Assembly (NCBI RefSeq): GCF_021648885.1 | Contig: NZ_JAKJHZ010000005.1 | Location: forward strand, 744,001 to 808,000 | From: Nocardioides potassii | GTDB taxonomy: Bacteria > Actinomycetota > Actinomycetes > Propionibacteriales > Nocardioidaceae | Reading direction: 5' to 3' | DNA length: 64,000 nt | Shown: in pieces, positions 8,354 to 16,372 of the stretch | Numbering within the stretch: the first letter of the stretch is position 1 | Layout of the letters: every line of letters begins with the position of its first letter | Translations under genes and position numbers: made by a program | Notes under the pieces: generated by a model | What the model was told of the DNA's origin: nothing | The model's input: the letters and a program-made list of their open reading frames with translations, nothing else | The model's database searches: none

Positions 8354-10195
8354 TCAGGCGGCCGCCGGCTGGGCGTCGAGGCCGCCGCGGACCAGGTCCG
8401 CGTAGCGGCCGCCGAGGAGCAGCAGCTCCTCGTGGGTGCCGGACTCGACCACGCGCCCGTGGTGGAGCACCGCGATCCGGTCGGCGTTGCGGACCGTCGA
8501 GAGGCGGTGGGCGATCGTGATGGTGGTGCGGGTGCGGCTCAGGTCGTCGAGCGTGGCGAGGAGCGCGCGCTCGGTCCGGTTGTCGAGCGCGCTCGTCGCC
8601 TCGTCGAGCACCAGGACGGCCGGGTCGCGCAGCAGGGTGCGCGCGACGGCCAGGCGCTGCTGCTCGCCGCCGGAGAACCGGTGCCCGCGCGAGCCGACGA
8701 CGGTGTCGTAGCCGTCGGGGAGTCCCGCGACGAGGTCGTGGATGCGCGCGTCGCGGCAGGCTTGCTCGATCTCGGCGTCGGTGGCGTCGGGCCTGGCGTG
8801 GCGCAGGTTCTCGCGCACGCTGGCGCGCATGAGGTAGGTCTCCTGCGTCACGACGCCGACCAGGTCGGCGAGGTCGGTGAGCGCGAGGTCGCGTACGTCG
8901 ACCCCGTCGATGGACACGCGGCCCTCGGTCACGTCGTGCAGGCGCGGCACGAGGGAGGCGAGGGTGGACTTGCCGCTGCCCGTCTCGCCGACGAGCGCCA
9001 GCGTGGCGCCCGCCGGCACGTGGAGGTCGATGTCGGCCAGCACGGGCCGCCCGTCGTCGTACGAGAAGCCGACCCCCTCGAAGCGCACCTCGCCCCGCGC
9101 CCCGGCGCGGGTCAGGCGGGTCGGGGTGGCGGGCTCCTCGATGTCGACGGGAAGGTCGGCGTACTCGAAGATGCGGCTGAAGAGGGCCATCGACGCGGTC
9201 AGGTCGACGCCCACGTTGAGCAGGCCCATCAGGGGGCGGAAGAGGCCGCCCTGCAGGGCGATGAACGCGACCAGCGTGCCGATCGTCATGCCACCGGAGG
9301 TGGCAGGGAAGCCGGCCGCGAGGTAGATGACGGCGGGGACGGCTGCGAAGACGACGTTCATCGTCGCCATCCGCCAGCGACCGGCGAGCCGCGAGCGGAT
9401 CTCGAGCCCGACGAGGTCGGCGGAGGTCTCCTCGAAGCGCTCGGTCAGCCGCGGTGCCGCACCGAGGGTCTTGGTGAGCAGCACGCCGCTGACCGAGAGG
9501 CCCTCCTCGATCTGCACGTGCAGGTCGGCGAGCCGGCGCTGCCGCTCTCCGGTGACGCGGTGGCGCATCCGGGCGACCTGGCGGGTCAGCAGGACCGCCG
9601 GCGGGACGACGACGAGCGAGAGCAGCGCGAGGCGCCAGCTCAGCGCGACCATCGCGACGGCGGTGCCCACGACGACGGTGAGGTTCGCGGCGATGGACGT
9701 CGCGGTCTGGGTGACCACGCCCTGCATGCCGCCGATGTCGTTGACCAGCCGCGACTGGACGTCGCCGCCGCGCGTGCGGGTGAAGAAGCCGAGCGACTGG
9801 CGCTGCAGGTGGGCGAAGAGGTCGCTGCGGAGCCGGTGCATCACGCGTTGGCCGACCGCGGTCGACAGCCAGGTCTGGACGACACCGATCACGGCTGTCG
9901 CCACGGCGACGCCGAGCATCGCACCGACGAGGAGCAGCAGGAGGCGGACGTCCTGCCGTGGGAGCGCGTCGTCGATGACGTGGCGGACGAGGAACGGCTG
10001 GGCCAGGCCGACGGCCGAGCTCAGCACGATGAGGGCGACGACGACGGCGAGGGTGGCGCGGTGGGGCGCGAACAGGCGCGCGATGCGGCGAAGCGAGACG
10101 GGCGAGTCCTCCAGCTGGCGGAGGTCCGCCGGGTCGGGCCGCCCGGCACGCGAGCCACGGCCGCCGCGGGTGGGGGAGTCGAGGTGGTCTGCCAT
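8354..10195 (-). CDS. ABC exporter, fused membrane and ATPase domains
   Basis: A 613-residue half-transporter. A soluble N-terminal 60 residues are followed by six membrane segments (ABC transporter type-1, about residues 70-350) and an ATPase with Walker [11 protein letters not shown]-loop VVTQE, signature [10 protein letters not shown], Walker [12 protein letters not shown] and the switch His in IAHRLST. It should work as a homodimer or with a partner exporting drugs, lipids or peptides. The ribosome site GGAG lies nine bases before the ATG. It is divergent from a MarR regulator; the shared gap contains a MarR-type palindrome and a SigR-like promoter reading into this gene, so control by thiol stress and repression by the MarR protein is likely. 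Confidence 0.93.
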   Translation of the reverse strand: MADHLDSPTRGGRGSRAGRPDPADLRQLEDSPVSLRRIARLFAPHRATLAVVVALIVLSSAVGLAQPFLVRHVIDDALPRQDVRLLLLLVGAMLGVAVATAVIGVVQTWLSTAVGQRVMHRLRSDLFAHLQRQSLGFFTRTRGGDVQSRLVNDIGGMQGVVTQTATSIAANLTVVVGTAVAMVALSWRLALLSLVVVPPAVLLTRQVARMRHRVTGERQRRLADLHVQIEEGLSVSGVLLTKTLGAAPRLTERFEETSADLVGLEIRSRLAGRWRMATMNVVFAAVPAVIYLAAGFPATSGGMTIGTLVAFIALQGGLFRPLMGLLNVGVDLTASMALFSRIFEYADLPVDIEEPATPTRLTRAGARGEVRFEGVGFSYDDGRPVLADIDLHVPAGATLALVGETGSGKSTLASLVPRLHDVTEGRVSIDGVDVRDLALTDLADLVGVVTQETYLMRASVRENLRHARPDATDAEIEQACRDARIHDLVAGLPDGYDTVVGSRGHRFSGGEQQRLAVARTLLRDPAVLVLDEATSALDNRTERALLATLDDLSRTRTTITIAHRLSTVRNADRIAVLHHGRVVESGTHEELLLLGGRYADLVRGGLDAQPAAA

Positions 10196-10229
10196 GCGAC
10201 CAGCTCCTCTCTGTGGATCGGGGACATCA

Positions 10230-10246
10230 AGTGAGGTAACCTCACT
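10230..10246. promoter_or_regulatory. MarR-type palindromic operator
   Basis: AGTGAGGT-A-ACCTCACT, a perfect 8-bp inverted repeat around one base, with a further TGAGGTAG half-site at 10248-10255. It lies just downstream of the expected start of the ABC exporter transcript and upstream of the MarR gene, a good position for repression of both. Confidence 0.7.
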
Positions 10247-10255
10247 ATGAGGTAG

Positions 10256-10283
10256 CAACCGGACAGTGAGTGGAGATATTCCC
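10256..10283 (-). promoter_or_regulatory. SigR/SigH-type promoter for the ABC exporter
   Basis: On the minus strand GGGAAT (10283-10278), 18 bases, then GTTG (10259-10256). This is the form known for thiol-stress ECF sigma factors SigR (Streptomyces) and SigH (Mycobacterium). Transcription should start near 10249, about 54 bases before the exporter ATG and next to the palindrome. Confidence 0.65.
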
Positions 10284-10706
10284 GTGGACCACGAGCACTC
10301 CACCGGCGACCTGGTCCTGGCGCTGGCCCGGCGGGTCCGACGCGAGCACCTGGAGGCCTTGGCCGACTGGGACGTCACGCCGTCGCAGGCCCGGGCACTG
10401 CGGGTGCTGTCGTCGCGCGAGGAGGGCATGCGCCCTTCGGTCCTCGCCGACGAGCTGCGCATCGCGCCCCGGTCCGCGACCGACGTCGTCGACGGGCTCG
10501 AGGACCGCGGCTGGGTGATTCGGGCGGCGGACCCGACCGACCGGCGCGCCACCACGCTCACCCTCACCGCCGAGGGGCGCGACCTCGCCGACCGGATCGA
10601 GGGCGTACGACGTCAGGCGTCCGAGCGGGTCCTCGACGTGCTCACGCCAGCGCAGCGTCGTACGCTCCACGAGATCCTGACCGTCGTCGTGGGGGAGCGC
10701 CAGTGA
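10284..10706 (+). CDS. MarR-family transcriptional regulator
   Basis: A 140-residue winged-helix protein. The recognition helix region is VLADELRIAPRSATDVVDGLEDRGWV and the wing is RAADPTDRRATTLTLTAEG, the conserved DxRxxxxxLT motif of the family. Start taken at GTG 10284, preceded by GGAGAT with a six-base gap; a GTG at 10266 would add six residues but lacks a ribosome site. It contains no cysteine, so redox sensing by Cys as in OhrR is not possible. Its likely targets are its own gene and the divergent ABC exporter, through the palindrome at 10230-10246. The last codon overlaps coaE by GTGA, so coaE is translationally coupled to it. Confidence 0.92.
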   Translation: MDHEHSTGDLVLALARRVRREHLEALADWDVTPSQARALRVLSSREEGMRPSVLADELRIAPRSATDVVDGLEDRGWVIRAADPTDRRATTLTLTAEGRDLADRIEGVRRQASERVLDVLTPAQRRTLHEILTVVVGERQ

Positions 10707-11299
10707 CCGTCCGTGTGGGCCTGACCGGAGGTGTCGCCTCGGGCAAGAGCACCGTGTCGGCGATCCTCGCCGACCTCGGCGCCGTCGTCATCGACGCTGA
10801 CCTGATCGCGCGCGAGGTCGTGGCGCGCGGGACGCCGGGGCTGGAGGCGGTGGTCGCCGAGTTCGGCCCGGAGCTCCTCACGCCGGACGGTGACCTCGAC
10901 CGGCCCGCGATGGGGGCGTTGGTCTTCGGCGACCCCGACGCCCGACGGCGTCTCGAGGCGATCATCCACCCGCTGGTCCACGCCCGCAGCGCCGAGCTCG
11001 AGGTCGAGGCGGGCGACCACGCCGTCGTGGTCCACGACATCCCGCTGCTCGCCGAGGTCGGCCGCGCCGGGTCGTTCGACGAGGTCGTGGTGGTCGACGC
11101 TCCGGCCGCGCTCCAGCTCTCCCGGATGCTCGAGGAGCGCGGCTGGACGCGCGAGGACGCGGAGTCGCGGATCGCCGCCCAGGCGGCGCGCGAGGACCGG
11201 CTCGCCATCGCCACCCACGTCATCGACAACACGGGGACCCTGGCCGACCTGCGTGCCCGGGTCGAAGAGGTGTACGCCGTGCTGGTGGCTCGCGCCTGA
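10703..11299 (+). CDS. coaE: dephospho-CoA kinase
   Basis: A 198-residue P-loop kinase with GLTGGVASGKST at residues 6-17, VIDADLIAREV, the HPLVHAR segment and the lid/adenine region RMLEERGWTREDAESRIAAQ. It phosphorylates the 3'-hydroxyl of dephospho-CoA, the last step of coenzyme A synthesis. The GTG start overlaps the marR stop (GTGA) with GGGGGAG upstream. Many actinobacterial CoaE proteins carry a C-terminal UPF0157 domain; this one does not. Its coupling to a MarR regulator gene instead of rpsA is unusual. Confidence 0.96.
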   Translation: MTVRVGLTGGVASGKSTVSAILADLGAVVIDADLIAREVVARGTPGLEAVVAEFGPELLTPDGDLDRPAMGALVFGDPDARRRLEAIIHPLVHARSAELEVEAGDHAVVVHDIPLLAEVGRAGSFDEVVVVDAPAALQLSRMLEERGWTREDAESRIAAQAAREDRLAIATHVIDNTGTLADLRARVEEVYAVLVARA

Positions 11300-11327
11300 C
11301 GTTTCCCCGTCTCGCCGGTGCGCCGGG

Positions 11328-11333
11328 TAACGT
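11328..11333 (+). promoter_or_regulatory. -10 element of a probable leaderless transcript
   Basis: TAACGT ends seven bases before the GTG of the GH3 lipoprotein gene. The 41-base gap after coaE holds no ribosome site, which supports leaderless expression. Confidence 0.5.
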
Positions 11334-11340
11334 CCCGCGC

Positions 11341-12663
11341 GTGCCCCCGATCCGACCCCGCCTGGCCGTGATCGCCGCCGGCGTCCTGCTGGTCAGCGGG
11401 TGCGCGAGCCTCGGTCCTGACCCCGGCGACGCCCCACCAGCGACGTCCTCCGCGTCGTCCTCCGCGTCGTCGAGCCCGTCCGGGACGTCCACCCCCAGCG
11501 CCACCGAGACGCCCGTGGACCCGGACACCCCCACCTCGTGGGGCCCCACGGTCGGCGAGGTCCAGCAGGCGCGGCAGATCGTGAGCGGCTGGACCCCGGA
11601 GCAGCTCGCCGGGGGAGTGATCGTCGGGCGGTTCCACGGCTACGACCCGGAGGAGCCCGCCGCGATGGTGCGCGACCTCCACCTGGCCGGGGTGTCGATC
11701 ACCGCCGACAACGTGACCGACCACGACCAGGTGGTCGCGATGACGTCGGCGCTGGCCGACGCGGCCGAGGCCGACGGCCGGAACTTCCCGCCGGTCATCG
11801 GCGTGGACCAGGAGGGGGGCTACGTCTCCCACCTGCGCGGCATCGCCACCGACTTCCCGCACTTCCAGTCCGCCGGGCTCGCCATCCAGGCCGACCCGAA
11901 GCTCGGTCGACAGGTCACCCGGGCCGCGGCCCTCACCACCGGCCTCGAGCTGCGCGGGCTGGGCTTCACCTGGGTCTTCGCGCCCGTCGCCGACGTCACG
12001 ATCGGTGCGGCCGACCCCACGATCGGTGCCCGCTCGCCGTCGGAGGACCCGACGGTCGCGGCGCGCGCGGTCGGCGCGGCGATCAAGGGGTACGACGACG
12101 CCGGCATCGTCTCGACCGTCAAGCACTTCCCGGGCCATGGGACCGCCACCACCGACAGCCACGACACGCTGCCCGTCGTCGACTCGACGCTCGCCGAGAT
12201 CGAGTCGCACGACCTCCCACCGTTCGAGTCGGCCATCGCCAACCACGCACCCGCCGTCATGATGAGCCACCTCGACCTGACGTCCATCGCACCCGACGTG
12301 CCGGCGAGCATGGCGCCGGAGGTCTACGACCTGCTGCGCGACGACCTCGGGTTCGAGGGCGTCGCGATCACCGACTCCCTCGGGATGGGCGCGGTCGGTG
12401 GACGACCCACCCCCGCGCTCCAGGCCCTCGAGGCCGGCGCCGACCTGCTCCTCATGCCGGTGGACACCGCCGTCACCCACCAGATCGTCGTCGACGCCAT
12501 CGAGGACGGCACGGTCCCCCGCGAGCGGGTCGCGGAGGCCGCCGCCCGCGTGGTCGCCGTTCAGCTGTGGCAGGCGCGGGTGGCAGCAGAACGGCCCGTG
12601 CCCGTCGACGTGGTCGAGCAGGCACGGGCCGCGAGCGCGGACCTGTTGTCCGCGGCGTACTGA
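11341..12663 (+). CDS. glycoside hydrolase family 3 lipoprotein (NagZ-like beta-hexosaminidase)
   Basis: A 440-residue lipoprotein. The lipobox LVSGC puts the lipid-bearing Cys at residue 21, followed by a Ser/Thr/Pro linker to about residue 65. The GH3 domain has GVDQEGGYVSHLRG, the NagZ signature KHFPGHGTATTDSHDTLP with the catalytic His-Asp loop, and the nucleophile Asp in AITDSLGMGAV. NagZ-type enzymes remove N-acetylglucosamine from peptidoglycan fragments. Here the enzyme is anchored outside the membrane, as in actinobacterial homologues, so it would act on cell-wall material. Convergent with the downstream sigma factor gene, 12 bases between stops. Confidence 0.9.
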   Translation: MPPIRPRLAVIAAGVLLVSGCASLGPDPGDAPPATSSASSSASSSPSGTSTPSATETPVDPDTPTSWGPTVGEVQQARQIVSGWTPEQLAGGVIVGRFHGYDPEEPAAMVRDLHLAGVSITADNVTDHDQVVAMTSALADAAEADGRNFPPVIGVDQEGGYVSHLRGIATDFPHFQSAGLAIQADPKLGRQVTRAAALTTGLELRGLGFTWVFAPVADVTIGAADPTIGARSPSEDPTVAARAVGAAIKGYDDAGIVSTVKHFPGHGTATTDSHDTLPVVDSTLAEIESHDLPPFESAIANHAPAVMMSHLDLTSIAPDVPASMAPEVYDLLRDDLGFEGVAITDSLGMGAVGGRPTPALQALEAGADLLLMPVDTAVTHQIVVDAIEDGTVPRERVAEAAARVVAVQLWQARVAAERPVPVDVVEQARAASADLLSAAY

Positions 12664-12675
12664 GTCCCGGTCGGG

Positions 12676-13638
12676 TCAGGCAGCCAGGTCGGGATCCCCG
12701 GCACGGCGCAGCTTCTGCAGCGCCTCCCGCTCGAGCTGGCGGACCCGCTCGGCGGAGATGCCGTGGCGGGCGCCGATGTCGGCGAGCTTGTGCTGGCGAC
12801 CGTCGGCCAGGCCGTAGCGCGCCCGGACGATGTCTGCGGAACGCGGGTCCAGGATCCCGACGAGGTCCTCGAGCCGCTGCTTGGCCTCGGCGTCGAGGAA
12901 GTTCAGGTCGGGCCCCGGTGCGGTCTCCTGCGCCATCAGGTCACCCAGAGAGGTGTCGCCGTCCTCGTCCACCGGGGTGTCCAGGGAGACGTGCTCCCGG
13001 CCCCAGCTCATCAGGTCGAGGACCCGGTCGAGGTCCATGCCGAGCTCGGTGGCGATCTCCTGCGGCTCCGGGTCGCGGCCGAGCTGGCGCTCGAGGGTGC
13101 GACGGGCGCTGCCGACCTGGTTGAGCTCCTCGACGACGTGCACCGGGAGGCGTACGACGCGGGCCTGCTGCGCGATGCCGCGGGTGATGGCCTGCCGGAC
13201 CCACCAGGTGGCGTAGGTCGAGAACTTGTAGCCCTTGGTGTAGTCGAACTTCTCGACCGCGCGGATCAAGCCGGTGTTGCCCTCCTGGATCAGGTCGAGC
13301 ATCGGCATCTGGGAGCGGCCGTACTTGCGGGCGATCGACACCACGAGCCGGAGGTTGGCCTCGATGAAGCGGTCGACGGCGAGGCGGCCCTGCTCGGCGA
13401 GCCACTCGAGCTCCTCCTCGCTGGCGCTCATCGGCGCGCCGCCCTTCTTGCGGCCGACACGGCCGGTGTCGAGCAGGTGCTGCGCGAGCAGGCCTGCCTC
13501 GATGGTCTTGGAGAGCTCGACCTCGGTCTCGGCGTCGAGGAGCGGGGTGCGGGCGATCTCGTCCAGGTAGAGCCCGACGCTGTCGCGGCCCTCGATCTCA
13601 CGTGTGGTGCTGGTGCGCTTGGCCTGTGCAGTGCTCAT
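12676..13638 (-). CDS. sigma-70 factor, group 2 (SigB/HrdD-like)
   Basis: A 320-residue sigma factor with regions 1.2 (SVGLYLDEIARTPLLDAETE), 2 ([50 protein letters not shown]), 3 (ELNQVGSARRTLERQLGRDP) and 4 (KLADIGARHGISAERVRQLE). It lacks the long Lys/Ala-rich N-terminus of SigA at 22140-23648 and is close to principal sigma factors in region 2.4, which makes it a SigB (mycobacteria) or HrdD (Streptomyces) type. Such factors serve stress and stationary phase. The upstream region carries a SigR/SigH-like promoter at 13688-13715, matching what is known for hrdD and sigB. The ribosome site GCAGGAGG lies eight bases before the ATG. Confidence 0.93.
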   Translation of the reverse strand: MSTAQAKRTSTTREIEGRDSVGLYLDEIARTPLLDAETEVELSKTIEAGLLAQHLLDTGRVGRKKGGAPMSASEEELEWLAEQGRLAVDRFIEANLRLVVSIARKYGRSQMPMLDLIQEGNTGLIRAVEKFDYTKGYKFSTYATWWVRQAITRGIAQQARVVRLPVHVVEELNQVGSARRTLERQLGRDPEPQEIATELGMDLDRVLDLMSWGREHVSLDTPVDEDGDTSLGDLMAQETAPGPDLNFLDAEAKQRLEDLVGILDPRSADIVRARYGLADGRQHKLADIGARHGISAERVRQLEREALQKLRRAGDPDLAA

Positions 13639-13687
13639 CTTCGTCCTCCTGCTTCCCGTGCGACCACCCCGTGTCGCACATCTGTTC

Positions 13688-13715
13688 CAACACCCGTGTC
13701 CGTGACGAGATTCCC
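13688..13715 (-). promoter_or_regulatory. SigR/SigH-type promoter for the SigB/HrdD-like gene
   Basis: Minus strand: GGGAAT (13715-13710), 18 bases, GTTG (13691-13688). The expected start is near 13680, giving a leader of about 42 bases with a good ribosome site. The same architecture is known upstream of Streptomyces hrdD and mycobacterial sigB. Confidence 0.7.
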
Positions 13716-13845
13716 TGCGGATTCCGGTGGGCGGATCTCGGTGCCTTCACCTGCCTTGACGAGCCAGTACCCAGGGAAGTTGCAGGTTGTACGAACTCTC
13801 AGGGACTTCTCAGGGGTGCCCCTCGCCGGGTGGGACGATGCGTCC

Positions 13846-14544
13846 ATGGCGCAGCAGCGGGTCGACCTCAACGCCGACCTCGGCGAGGAGGTCACCGACG
13901 ACGTCGGGCTGCTCGCCGTCGTCACCAGCGCCAACGTGGCGTGCGGCTTCCACGCCGGCACCCGCGCGACGATGCAGGCGGTGTGCGCCGAGGCCGTTCG
14001 GCGCGGGGTGGCGGTGGGTGCCCAGGTGTCCTACGCCGACCGCGAGAACTTCGGTCGGGTGCCACTCGACGTCCCGGCCGGCCTGCTGCGCGACCAGGTG
14101 GCCGAGCAGGTGGGTGTGCTGGCGGGGATCGCCGCCGCGGAGGGAGGTCGGGTCGCCTACCTCAAGCCGCACGGCGCGCTCTACCACCGCGTGGCGGTCG
14201 ACGAGGTGCAAGCCGTCGCCGTGCTCGACGGGTCGGGGGACCTGCCGGTCCTCGGGATGCCGGGGTCGCTCCTCCTCGACCTGGCGCGGGCGCGCGGTCG
14301 CGGCCGACGGCACGAGGGCTTCCCCGACCGGGGGTACGGCGACGACGGGCGGCTGCTGCCCCGGGATGCGCCGAGTGCCCTGCTGACCGAGGCCGAGGCG
14401 GTCGCCGCGCGGGCGGTGGAGCTGGCGGGCGAGGTCGACTCGGTGTGCGTGCACGGCGACTCCCCGGGCGCGGTGCGGACCGCGGTCGCCGTACGTCGTG
14501 CGCTCGAGGAGGCCGGCGTGGACGTGATGACCTGCTGGTCGTGA
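13846..14544 (+). CDS. pxpA: 5-oxoprolinase subunit A (LamB/YcsF family)
   Basis: A 232-residue LamB/YcsF protein with VDLNADLGE at the start, NVACGFHAG, DRENFGRVPLD, YLKPHGALYH and VHGDSPGAV, all conserved in PxpA. With PxpB and PxpC it hydrolyses 5-oxoproline to glutamate using ATP, clearing a metabolite-damage product. The family usually spans about 245-255 residues, so this copy is slightly short. A -10-like GACGAT ends six bases before the ATG. It is not joined to pxpB: 383 bases with a stem-loop lie between them, while pxpB and pxpC overlap. Confidence 0.92.
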   Translation: MAQQRVDLNADLGEEVTDDVGLLAVVTSANVACGFHAGTRATMQAVCAEAVRRGVAVGAQVSYADRENFGRVPLDVPAGLLRDQVAEQVGVLAGIAAAEGGRVAYLKPHGALYHRVAVDEVQAVAVLDGSGDLPVLGMPGSLLLDLARARGRGRRHEGFPDRGYGDDGRLLPRDAPSALLTEAEAVAARAVELAGEVDSVCVHGDSPGAVRTAVAVRRALEEAGVDVMTCWS

Positions 14545-14927
14545 CGGTGGAGAACCTGTGCACGAACAACGCTCCTGCTGTGGAGCAGCGCACGAGTTCT
14601 GTGGGGAACCCTGTGGGACCCGAAGTTTGTCCGCGAAACCCTTGCGGCCGGTCGCCGCGCCGACATAGAACTCTCCCTACCAGATCCGCTTCGGCGGGGC
14701 TGGGGATCGGATCGGACGAACAGCTCCACCCGGCGACTCGTTCGCCGCGCAGGCCCGGTGACGGGGACTGCGGGAGCCGGGAGGCCGGACCGATCGCTCG
14801 GACGTCACCATCCCGGGCACACCGAGGGGCTCCTGATGCTCATACCATCTGGAGCCCCTCACCTCATTTGTGCGCCCACGAGGCTGCCAAAGATCCTCGT
14901 CATCTCGCAAGTCGGGCCCGGTGAACA
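14545..14927. other. 383-base gap between pxpA and pxpB
   Basis: No convincing gene on either strand. The first part has repeated TGTGGAG/TGTGGGG words, the middle is GC-rich with several short inverted repeats, and the last 110 bases are clearly poorer in GC and contain the stem-loop at 14824-14860. No tRNA, known riboswitch core or insertion-sequence end was recognised. Short frames exist, including one on the minus strand with GGGAG before an ATG, but they lack protein-like composition. Confidence 0.6.
14824..14860 (+). terminator. stem-loop upstream of pxpB
   Basis: GAGGGGCTCC (14824-14833) pairs perfectly with GGAGCCCCTC (14851-14860) around a 17-base AT-richer loop. It may be a terminator, an attenuator or part of an RNA element; its distance of 67 bases from the pxpB start would allow any of these. 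Confidence 0.5.
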
Positions 14928-15530
14928 ATGGGTGGCGTGAGGGTGGTCCCGGTCGGCGAGCGCGCGTGCCTCGTCGAGGTCGAGGATGCGGCGGCGGCCG
15001 CCTCGCTCGCCGCCTCCGCACGGGCGTGGCGGATCCGCGCCGACGACATCGTCCCGGCTGCGACGACCGTGCTGTTCGACGGCTGCGACCCGGCCGAGGT
15101 GGAGGCCGCGCTGCCGCTACTCGACCGTGAGTCTCCAGGAGACTCAGGGGCGAGCGTCGTGCTCCGGGTGAGCTACGACGGCCCGGACCTCGGGCGCGTC
15201 GCGCGCCACTGGGGGTGCTCGACCGACGAGGTCGTGGCCCGGCACACGGGCACCGGGTTCACCTCCCTCTTCTGCGGCTTTGCCCCCGGGTTCGCCTACC
15301 TGGGCGGCCTCCCGGCCGAGCTGGCCGTCCCGCGGCTCGACGCCCCTCGGTCACGCGTCGAGCCCGGGTCGGTCGCGCTCGCGGACCGCTGGTGCGGCAT
15401 CTACCCGACCGCGTCACCGGGCGGCTGGCTCGTCATCGGCCGGACCGACGCGGTGCTGTGGGACGCGGAGCGTGTGGCGCCTGCGCTGCTCGCGCCCGGG
15501 ACCCGCGTGCGGTTCGAGGCGCTCCGATGA
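14928..15530 (+). CDS. pxpB: 5-oxoprolinase subunit B (allophanate hydrolase subunit 1 fold)
   Basis: A 200-residue KipI/PxpB-family protein: VVPVGERACLVE at the start, the TGFTSLFCGFAPGFAYLGGL signature around residues 105-124 and a C-terminal SPGGWLVIGRT. PxpB with PxpC forms the ATP-using carboxylase-like part of 5-oxoprolinase. ATG 14928 chosen; a GTG at 14937 is also possible. The stop overlaps the pxpC start as ATGA, so the two are translationally coupled. Confidence 0.93.
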   Translation: MGGVRVVPVGERACLVEVEDAAAAASLAASARAWRIRADDIVPAATTVLFDGCDPAEVEAALPLLDRESPGDSGASVVLRVSYDGPDLGRVARHWGCSTDEVVARHTGTGFTSLFCGFAPGFAYLGGLPAELAVPRLDAPRSRVEPGSVALADRWCGIYPTASPGGWLVIGRTDAVLWDAERVAPALLAPGTRVRFEALR

Positions 15531-16369
15531 GCATCGAGGTCCTCGACCCCGGGCCGCTGTCGACGCTGCAGGACCTCGGCCGGCCGGGCTGGGCGCACCT
15601 CGGCGTGGCGCGGGCCGGCGCCCTCGACCGCGGCGCCGCGGCGCTGGCCCGGCGGCTGGCTGGCGGGGCGGTCGACGACGCGGTGGTCGAGACGACGCTC
15701 GGGGGCATCGTGCTGTCCGTCCGCAGGGCGGTGACCCTGGCCGTCACGGGGGCCCGGTGCGAGGTGCGCGTCGGCAGTCGCCAGGTCGCGCACGGAGCGG
15801 CGCTCACGGTGCCGGCGGGTTCAGTGGTCACGGTCGGCCCCGCGCTCGACGGCGTGCGGTCCTACGTCGCACTGGCGGGCGGGATCGCGGTCGACCCGGT
15901 CCTCGGCTCCCGCTCCACCGACACCCTCGCCTGGGTGGGCCCACCCCGCCTGGCCGCCGGGCAGGTGCTGGCCGTCGGGAGGCCGGTCCGGTGGCCCGAG
16001 CCGCCTGCCGCGGTCGTCGTACGGTCCCGGGAGGCGGTGCTGCGCCTGCGGCCCGGCCCGCGACGGGACTGGCTCACCCCGGGCGCGTGGGAGGCGCTGG
16101 ACGGGGCGTCGTACGACGTCGCGCCGGACAGCGACCGCATCGGGCTGCGGCTCGCCGGCCCGGTGGTGGAGCGGCGGGCGGGGGAGCTGCCGAGCGAGGG
16201 CATGGTGCTCGGCGCCGTGCAGCTGCCGCCGTCGGGCCAGCCGGTCGTGTTCCTCGCCGACCACCCGCCGACGGGTGGCTACCCGGTGGTGGGCGTCGTC
16301 GAGGACGCCGACCTGGACCTCTGCGCCCAGCTGCGACCCGGTGACCCGGTGGTGCTGCGCACCGGGTGA
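15527..16369 (+). CDS. pxpC: 5-oxoprolinase subunit C (biotin-dependent carboxyltransferase family)
   Basis: A 280-residue KipA/PxpC-family protein with PGPLSTLQDLGRPGWAHLGV at the start, ALAGGIAVDPVLGSRSTD in the middle and the conserved PPSGQPVVFLADHPPTGGYP near the end. It completes the ATP-dependent ring opening of 5-oxoproline together with PxpA and PxpB. ATG 15527 overlaps the pxpB stop. The convergent dinB gene ends four bases away. Confidence 0.93.
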   Translation: MSIEVLDPGPLSTLQDLGRPGWAHLGVARAGALDRGAAALARRLAGGAVDDAVVETTLGGIVLSVRRAVTLAVTGARCEVRVGSRQVAHGAALTVPAGSVVTVGPALDGVRSYVALAGGIAVDPVLGSRSTDTLAWVGPPRLAAGQVLAVGRPVRWPEPPAAVVVRSREAVLRLRPGPRRDWLTPGAWEALDGASYDVAPDSDRIGLRLAGPVVERRAGELPSEGMVLGAVQLPPSGQPVVFLADHPPTGGYPVVGVVEDADLDLCAQLRPGDPVVLRTG

Positions 16370-16372
16370 GCC

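Noticed and set aside
8432..10234. 600-residue frame antisense to the ABC exporter
   Set aside because: It copies the reverse of Walker and signature regions and has shadow-type composition.
14548..14620. TGTGGAG/TGTGGGG words as DnaA boxes or a replication origin
   Set aside because: Each differs from TTGTCCACA by two or more bases, and no dnaA, dnaN or AT-rich unwinding region is near.
14640..14860. Riboswitch (ydaO, guanidine-I, cobalamin) in the pxpA-pxpB gap
   Set aside because: I compared the conserved cores by eye on both strands and found none of them; only simple hairpins are visible.
14758..14940. 60-residue plus-strand frame overlapping the pxpB start
   Set aside because: It has no ribosome site, its first half is Arg/Gly-rich, and it overlaps the real pxpB start; not distinguishable from chance.
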